This document shows positions 5,565 through 8,935 of a stretch of DNA of 8,935 bases, piece after piece. Numbering within the stretch: the stretch's first letter is position 1; every line of letters starts with the position of its first letter. Position numbers and translations under genes: made by a program. The stretch comes from Akkermansiaceae bacterium UBA2367 (GTDB lineage: Bacteria > Verrucomicrobiota > Verrucomicrobiia > Verrucomicrobiales > DEV007), in contig DDTJ01000057.1 of assembly GCA_002344525.1 (NCBI GenBank), positions 1-8,935 on the forward strand, written 5' to 3'. Below the pieces are notes generated by a model. That model saw only the letters and a program-made list of their open reading frames with translations, did not search any database and had not been told where the DNA came from.

Positions 5565-7919
5565 ATGAAAGCAGCCCCCGTCCTCGCGATCTTCGCGATC
5601 CTCCCTTCCTTCGCCGCCGAGGAGCCGACGATGGAGGCCGTTCTCCCCGCAGGCCATTCCTACCACGGCGAAGTCTTCAACGAAGGTCCTCGCCAAGCCG
5701 CCGTCCTCATTCCCGGCACGGGCGAAGTCCATCTCGCCGTAACGACAGGCTCGGAGGAGGCTCGGCAGTTCTTCGACCAGGGCGTGGGGCAGCTTCACGG
5801 CTACTGGTTCTTCGAGGCCGAGCGCAGCTTCCGCCAAGCCGCCGCCCTCGATCCGGACTGCGCCATGGCTTACTGGGGCATGGCGATGGCGAACTTCAAG
5901 AACGACACGCGCGGGAGGAAGTTCATCGACGAGGCCGTGGCGCGGAAGGACAAGGCTTCGGATCGCGAAAAGCTCTGGATCGACGGGCTCGCCGCCTACT
6001 TCAAGGACCCCAAGGCCGATGCGAAAAAGCGGCTGCGCGATTACGTGCGCTCGCTTGAGAAAATCCTCCTCGCCCATCCCGACGAAATCGAGGCCGAGGC
6101 CTTCCTCCTCCATCAGGTCTTCTACAACACCAGCAAGGATCTTCCCGTCTCCAGCCACTATGCGATGGATTTGCTCGCGGAAAAAATCCTGACAAAACAC
6201 CCAAACCATCCCGCGAACCACTTCCGCATCCACCTCTGGGACAAGACCGACCCCGCACGCGCCCTCAAGGCGGCGGCCGACTGCGGCCCTTCCGCTCCCG
6301 CGATCGCCCACATGTGGCACATGCCCGGTCACATCTACACGGGATTGAAGCGCTACGCCGACGCCGCCTGGCAGCAGGAGGCCTCGGCTCGCGTCGACCA
6401 CGCCCACATGATCCGCTACCACGTCGTGCCCGACCAGATCCACAACTTCGCCCACAACAACGAATGGCTGGTCCGCAATTTCAACTATCTCGGCCAATAC
6501 CACCGCTCCGTCGCCTTGGCCCGGAACATGATCTCGCTGCCCCGCCTCGCGAAATTCAAGAAGGAGGGCGGCAAGGAGGTCTACGACCCCGACGGGAGCA
6601 GTTGGCAGCATGGCCGCCAGCGCCTCCGCGACACGCTCGTGCGTTTCGAGGCGCGGCAGGAGCTGATCGACCTCTCCGGCGACGGCGTTGACAAGACCGC
6701 GATCCTCCATCCCGACGGAAAGTCCATCACCGAAATCGAGCATCACCGCTACGTCGGCATGGCGAAGTTCGAGAGCGGCGATCTCGAAGGCGGGTGCGGC
6801 CATCTCGCCGAGTTGGAAAAGCGCCTTTCCGAGAAACAGGCCGAGCGAGACAAGGCCGTCGCCGACGCGGAGAAAAAGGCGACCGAGGCGAAGAAGGACG
6901 CGAAAGGCGTGGACGAGGCGAAGAAGGCGGCGGCGAAGAACTTTGAGAAAGCCGTCGCCGAATTGGAAAACCCGGTCAACGAGCTGCAAGTCTACGCCGC
7001 GCTCTCTGCGGATCCGCCCGACACGGAAAAAGCCCGCGAATGGCTCCCGAAATTGAAGGATCTCGCGAAATGGCGTCACGCCATGCTCTGGCAGCGCGCC
7101 GGGGGAGGGGAGGAGGCCATCAAGCTCGCGGGCGAGGCCGTGTCCGGCGGCAAGGGCGAGGTCCTGCCCCTCGTCGTCCAAGTCCGCATCCTGCACGCCA
7201 ACGGACGGAAGGACGAGGCCAAGGCCGCCTTCACCGAATTGCGCACCGTGGCGCACAGCGCCGACGGCGACCTCGCCGCTTTCGCCCCGCTCGCCCCCAT
7301 CGCGCAGGAGTTCGGCTTTCCCGACGATTGGAGGCTCGCTCCCGAAACGCCCAAGGATATCGGCGAACGGCCCGAACTCGACCGCTTGGGACCCGAACTC
7401 TGGAGCCCGCCCCAAGCGCCCTCCGCTTCCTTGGCGAACGACAAGGGCGAGCGCGTTCCGATCTTTACGCCGGGCGAACGTCCCCGGCTCGTGATCTTCT
7501 ACCTCGGGAAGGGCTGTTCGCACTGCATGGAGCAGCTCAACGCCTTCGCCCCGCTGGCCTCGCGCTACGCCGAAGCTGGGATCGACCTCGTTGCCGTCGG
7601 CACCGACACGCCGGAGGGCCTGAAGGAGACCTTCGCCGGGGGCGGGGATGGTGCCGCCGCGTTCCCCTTCCCGCTGCTTTCCGATCCCTCCCACGACGCT
7701 TTCAAGGTCTTCCGCGCCTACGACGACTTCGAGAAGATGCCTCTGCATGGCACGTTCCTGATCGACAGCGGCGGGGGAATCCTCTGGCAGGAGGTCAGCT
7801 ACGAGCCGTTCATGAAGGGGGAATGGCTCTTGGAGGAAGGCCAACGCCTGCTCGCCTTGGGGAAACAGGAGGGCGAACTGTCCGACGGCGCGGTTGCGGC
7901 CCGCCCTCGCCCGCGCTAG
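5565..7919 (+). CDS. Secreted TPR protein fused to a redoxin (AhpC/TSA-like) domain
   Basis: The protein has 784 residues. A short signal peptide (1-17, MKAAP then a hydrophobic core to PSFA) predicts export. From about residue 64 it matches a widespread bacterial TPR family: the FFDQGVGQLHGYWFFEAERSF helix pair, DPDCAMAYWGMAMA, and the histidine-rich HMWHMPGHIYTGL (from 249), equivalent to the common HMPSHIFxRLG motif. A second His-rich stretch follows (about 281-302, HVVPDQIHNFAHNN). Residues about 413-470 are Lys/Glu/Ala-rich and look like coiled coil. The C-terminal domain (about 625-765) is thioredoxin-fold: the GKGCSHC motif gives C651 and C654, and GTFLID forms the later strand, with H rather than the usual P just before GT. 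The CxxC suggests thiol-disulfide exchange or peroxide reduction outside the cytoplasm; the target is unknown. The Shine-Dalgarno (AGGA, 10 nt spacing) lies in a hairpin arm. The Fur-family gene follows by 12 nt. Confidence 0.88.
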   Translation: MKAAPVLAIFAILPSFAAEEPTMEAVLPAGHSYHGEVFNEGPRQAAVLIPGTGEVHLAVTTGSEEARQFFDQGVGQLHGYWFFEAERSFRQAAALDPDCAMAYWGMAMANFKNDTRGRKFIDEAVARKDKASDREKLWIDGLAAYFKDPKADAKKRLRDYVRSLEKILLAHPDEIEAEAFLLHQVFYNTSKDLPVSSHYAMDLLAEKILTKHPNHPANHFRIHLWDKTDPARALKAAADCGPSAPAIAHMWHMPGHIYTGLKRYADAAWQQEASARVDHAHMIRYHVVPDQIHNFAHNNEWLVRNFNYLGQYHRSVALARNMISLPRLAKFKKEGGKEVYDPDGSSWQHGRQRLRDTLVRFEARQELIDLSGDGVDKTAILHPDGKSITEIEHHRYVGMAKFESGDLEGGCGHLAELEKRLSEKQAERDKAVADAEKKATEAKKDAKGVDEAKKAAAKNFEKAVAELENPVNELQVYAALSADPPDTEKAREWLPKLKDLAKWRHAMLWQRAGGGEEAIKLAGEAVSGGKGEVLPLVVQVRILHANGRKDEAKAAFTELRTVAHSADGDLAAFAPLAPIAQEFGFPDDWRLAPETPKDIGERPELDRLGPELWSPPQAPSASLANDKGERVPIFTPGERPRLVIFYLGKGCSHCMEQLNAFAPLASRYAEAGIDLVAVGTDTPEGLKETFAGGGDGAAAFPFPLLSDPSHDAFKVFRAYDDFEKMPLHGTFLIDSGGGILWQEVSYEPFMKGEWLLEEGQRLLALGKQEGELSDGAVAARPRPR

Positions 7920-7931
7920 ACTGCCGGAAGC

Positions 7932-8366
7932 ATGAGCGACGAGTCCACCCGGGTCGAGAGTCTGTTGAAGGAATGCGCCGCCGTCGGCCTGCGCCGGACG
8001 ACGGCCTTGGAGGCCTGTCTGCGCGTCTTCGCCTCGGCGGAGCAGCCCATGACCTTGCAGCAGATCGCGGCCGCCCCGGTCTTCGGCGTCTCCTGCGACC
8101 CGGCCACGATCTACCGTCTCGTGAGCCGGCTGGAGGAGCGCCGCATCGTGCGCCGCATCGGCTTCCACAGCCGCGCCGCGCACTACTGCCTGCGCGAGAG
8201 CAGCCACCAGGACTACCTGATCTGCCGCGACTGCGGCTCGGTCGAGGTGCTCGACATCGCCTGTCCGGTGGAGCATCTCGAAAAGCAGATCGCGGAGGAG
8301 AGCGGTTTCTCCGACATCGAGCACGAGTTGGAGTTCTTCGGTCGCTGCGCGACCTGTCAGTCGTGA
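7932..8366 (+). CDS. Fur-family metalloregulator with an altered sensor motif
   Basis: The protein has 144 residues, the normal Fur/Zur/PerR size. The winged helix spans about 8-85: LRRTTALEACLRVF, then the recognition helix DPATIYRLVSRLEERRIV (56-73). The dimerisation domain keeps both structural zinc pairs, C98-x-x-C101 and C139-x-x-C142. The usual HHDH regulatory motif reads H92-Q93-D94-Y95, so two metal-binding histidines are replaced; H131 of the later EHELEFF segment remains. Family members are cytoplasmic dimers that repress metal or peroxide genes when metal-bound. GGAAG sits 3 nt before the ATG, and the gene starts 12 nt after the redoxin gene, so co-transcription is likely. I cannot tell Fur, Zur and PerR subtypes apart; the altered motif makes an atypical sensor plausible. 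No Fur-box-like palindrome was seen in the window. Confidence 0.9.
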   Translation: MSDESTRVESLLKECAAVGLRRTTALEACLRVFASAEQPMTLQQIAAAPVFGVSCDPATIYRLVSRLEERRIVRRIGFHSRAAHYCLRESSHQDYLICRDCGSVEVLDIACPVEHLEKQIAEESGFSDIEHELEFFGRCATCQS

Positions 8367-8418
8367 TTCTCAAATCTGCCATTTTTCCAAGATCTTCGAG
8401 GATTGGGCGATTTTCGGA

Positions 8419-8446
8419 TTGAGCGGCCATCCCGGATCGTTATAAT
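8419..8446 (+). promoter_or_regulatory. Sigma70-like promoter for the small membrane protein gene
   Basis: A perfect TATAAT at 8441-8446 has TTGAGC (four of six -35 bases) at 8419-8424, spacer 16 bp. A transcript would start near 8453 and have a leader of about 38 nt before the ATG at 8491. This AT-rich box stands out in the GC-rich background and suggests that the last gene is transcribed separately from the Fur-family gene. Confidence 0.55.
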
Positions 8447-8490
8447 TCGTGCTGTCGCCGCGCGGAAATGCGTCGTCGCACCGAATCCCG

Positions 8491-8898
8491 ATGAAACTTT
8501 CCTGGAACCGTCTCGCCCTCTCTGTCGGGGCTTTTGTGCTCGCGCTGACGGCGGTGGACAGTCTCGTGAAGATGAACGCGAAGGCGGCGGCGGATCTCGG
8601 CGTCGGGCAAGGACCGCTCGTCGCGGCGGATAGCGCCATCGCCCTTTTCCTCGTGGGGCTCGTCGTCGGAATGGTTCTGGGGATCGCGGTTTTCTTCGTT
8701 TGCCTCGCTTGGCGCGGGAGACGCTGTGCCGAACAGCCGGACGAAGTCTCCCGGCTTCTAGAGGAGGTCGCGACCGAGGAGCGGCGCAGCGCCCTCCGCC
8801 GCGAGCGCGAGGAGAGCGGCTGGGGAGGGGAGTGCGCCGAGACCCTCGATCCTTGGGAGCGCCCCGCCGATTGGTGGAAGCGCGCGGACGAGGATTGA
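8491..8898 (+). CDS. Small two-helix membrane protein with charged cytoplasmic tail
   Basis: I do not recognise the family. The protein has 135 residues from the ATG at 8491. Two hydrophobic segments are clear: about 8-26 (LALSVGAFVLALTAVDSLV) and about 49-74, Gly/Val/Phe-rich and ending in W-R-G-R-R. The 22-residue loop between them should be periplasmic, leaving both ends inside. The tail (75-135) is rich in Glu and Arg (EEVATEERRSALRREREE) and may be helical, with a Trp-rich end (DPWERPADWWKRADED). An upstream GTG at 8449 would add 14 residues, but it lies at or before the predicted transcription start, so I reject it. There is no good Shine-Dalgarno. Coding status rests on membrane-segment pattern and third-position GC, not on homology. 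Confidence 0.7.
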   Translation: MKLSWNRLALSVGAFVLALTAVDSLVKMNAKAAADLGVGQGPLVAADSAIALFLVGLVVGMVLGIAVFFVCLAWRGRRCAEQPDEVSRLLEEVATEERRSALRREREESGWGGECAETLDPWERPADWWKRADED

Positions 8899-8910
8899 GC
8901 TTTGGTTTGT

Positions 8911-8935
8911 TTCTTACTCCTCCTCTTCCTCATAC
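8911..8935. repeat. Left arm of a third TACTC-type element (cut by window end)
   Basis: Twelve nt after the last stop codon a pure pyrimidine-plus-A tract begins (CTTACTCCTCCTCTTCC, ending CTCATAC), made of the same words as 2673-2706 and 5454-5485. Only the pyrimidine arm is visible. The position just behind a stop codon matches the other two copies. Confidence 0.6.

Noticed and set aside
5469..8324. 951-residue open frame on the minus strand
   Set aside because: It runs opposite three separate elements (a hairpin, the TPR-redoxin gene and the Fur-family gene), all with clear plus-strand domains. The translation is repetitive and matches nothing.
8367..8418. Fur box near the Fur-family gene
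   Set aside because: No palindrome resembling a Fur, Zur or PerR box was found; AAGATCTT at 8390-8397 is a short palindrome without further symmetry.
7040..8422. 460-residue plus-strand frame overlapping the redoxin and Fur-family genes
   Set aside because: It spans the boundary of two recognised genes in another frame and has an Arg/Pro/Gly-rich composition typical of frame-shifted high-GC DNA.
8471..8490. Third copy of the 19-bp repeat upstream of the small membrane gene
   Set aside because: TCGCACCGAATCCCG resembles the repeat core only after two insertions; this is within chance expectation in GC-rich DNA.

Overview
The window is high-GC DNA with densely packed, mostly intact genes. The mix suggests a free-living Verrucomicrobiota (Verrucomicrobiales-like) bacterium: a secreted DUF1080/3-keto-disaccharide hydrolase-type protein, a secreted TPR-redoxin fusion, a membrane-anchored VWA-like protein with a Gly-rich linker, and an enlarged adenylate-kinase-like protein. 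The phylum call is inference from gene content; there is no rRNA or other marker here.

Layout. Positions 1-24 look like the 3' end of a tRNA gene whose body lies outside the window, followed by a small hairpin plus T-run (51-71). A large plus-strand gene (183-2666) encodes a TPR / one-membrane-segment / Gly-rich / VWA-like protein. It converges on a minus-strand gene (2757-3965) for a nucleoside-monophosphate-kinase-like protein with an unrecognised C-terminal half. Upstream of that gene, on the same strand, is a compact type II toxin-antitoxin pair: a MazF/PemK-type toxin at 4066-4404 and a 66-residue antitoxin at 4389-4589, overlapping by 16 bases. A perfect 19-bp direct repeat (4022-4040 and 4628-4646) brackets the pair. 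On the plus strand follow a secreted DUF1080 protein (4706-5443), a secreted TPR-plus-thioredoxin-fold protein (5565-7919), a Fur-family regulator 12 nt behind it (7932-8366), and a small two-helix membrane protein with its own good sigma70-like promoter (8491-8898).

The most unusual structure is not a gene. Three intergenic spacers carry a polypyrimidine tract built from TACTC-type words. At 2679-2744 and 5454-5554 the tract is followed by its purine-rich complement, giving very long hairpins. The third (from about 8911) is cut by the window edge after what looks like a left arm. The two complete hairpins differ in sequence and length, yet each is self-complementary. This looks like an interspersed repeat family at gene ends, possibly acting as terminators or mRNA 3' stabilisers.

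Functional links are modest. The redoxin and Fur genes look co-transcribed and hint at redox or metal physiology outside the cytoplasm. The toxin-antitoxin pair looks like an acquired cassette or one sharing a promoter motif with the kinase gene. The VWA-like and kinase-like genes face each other and need not be related.
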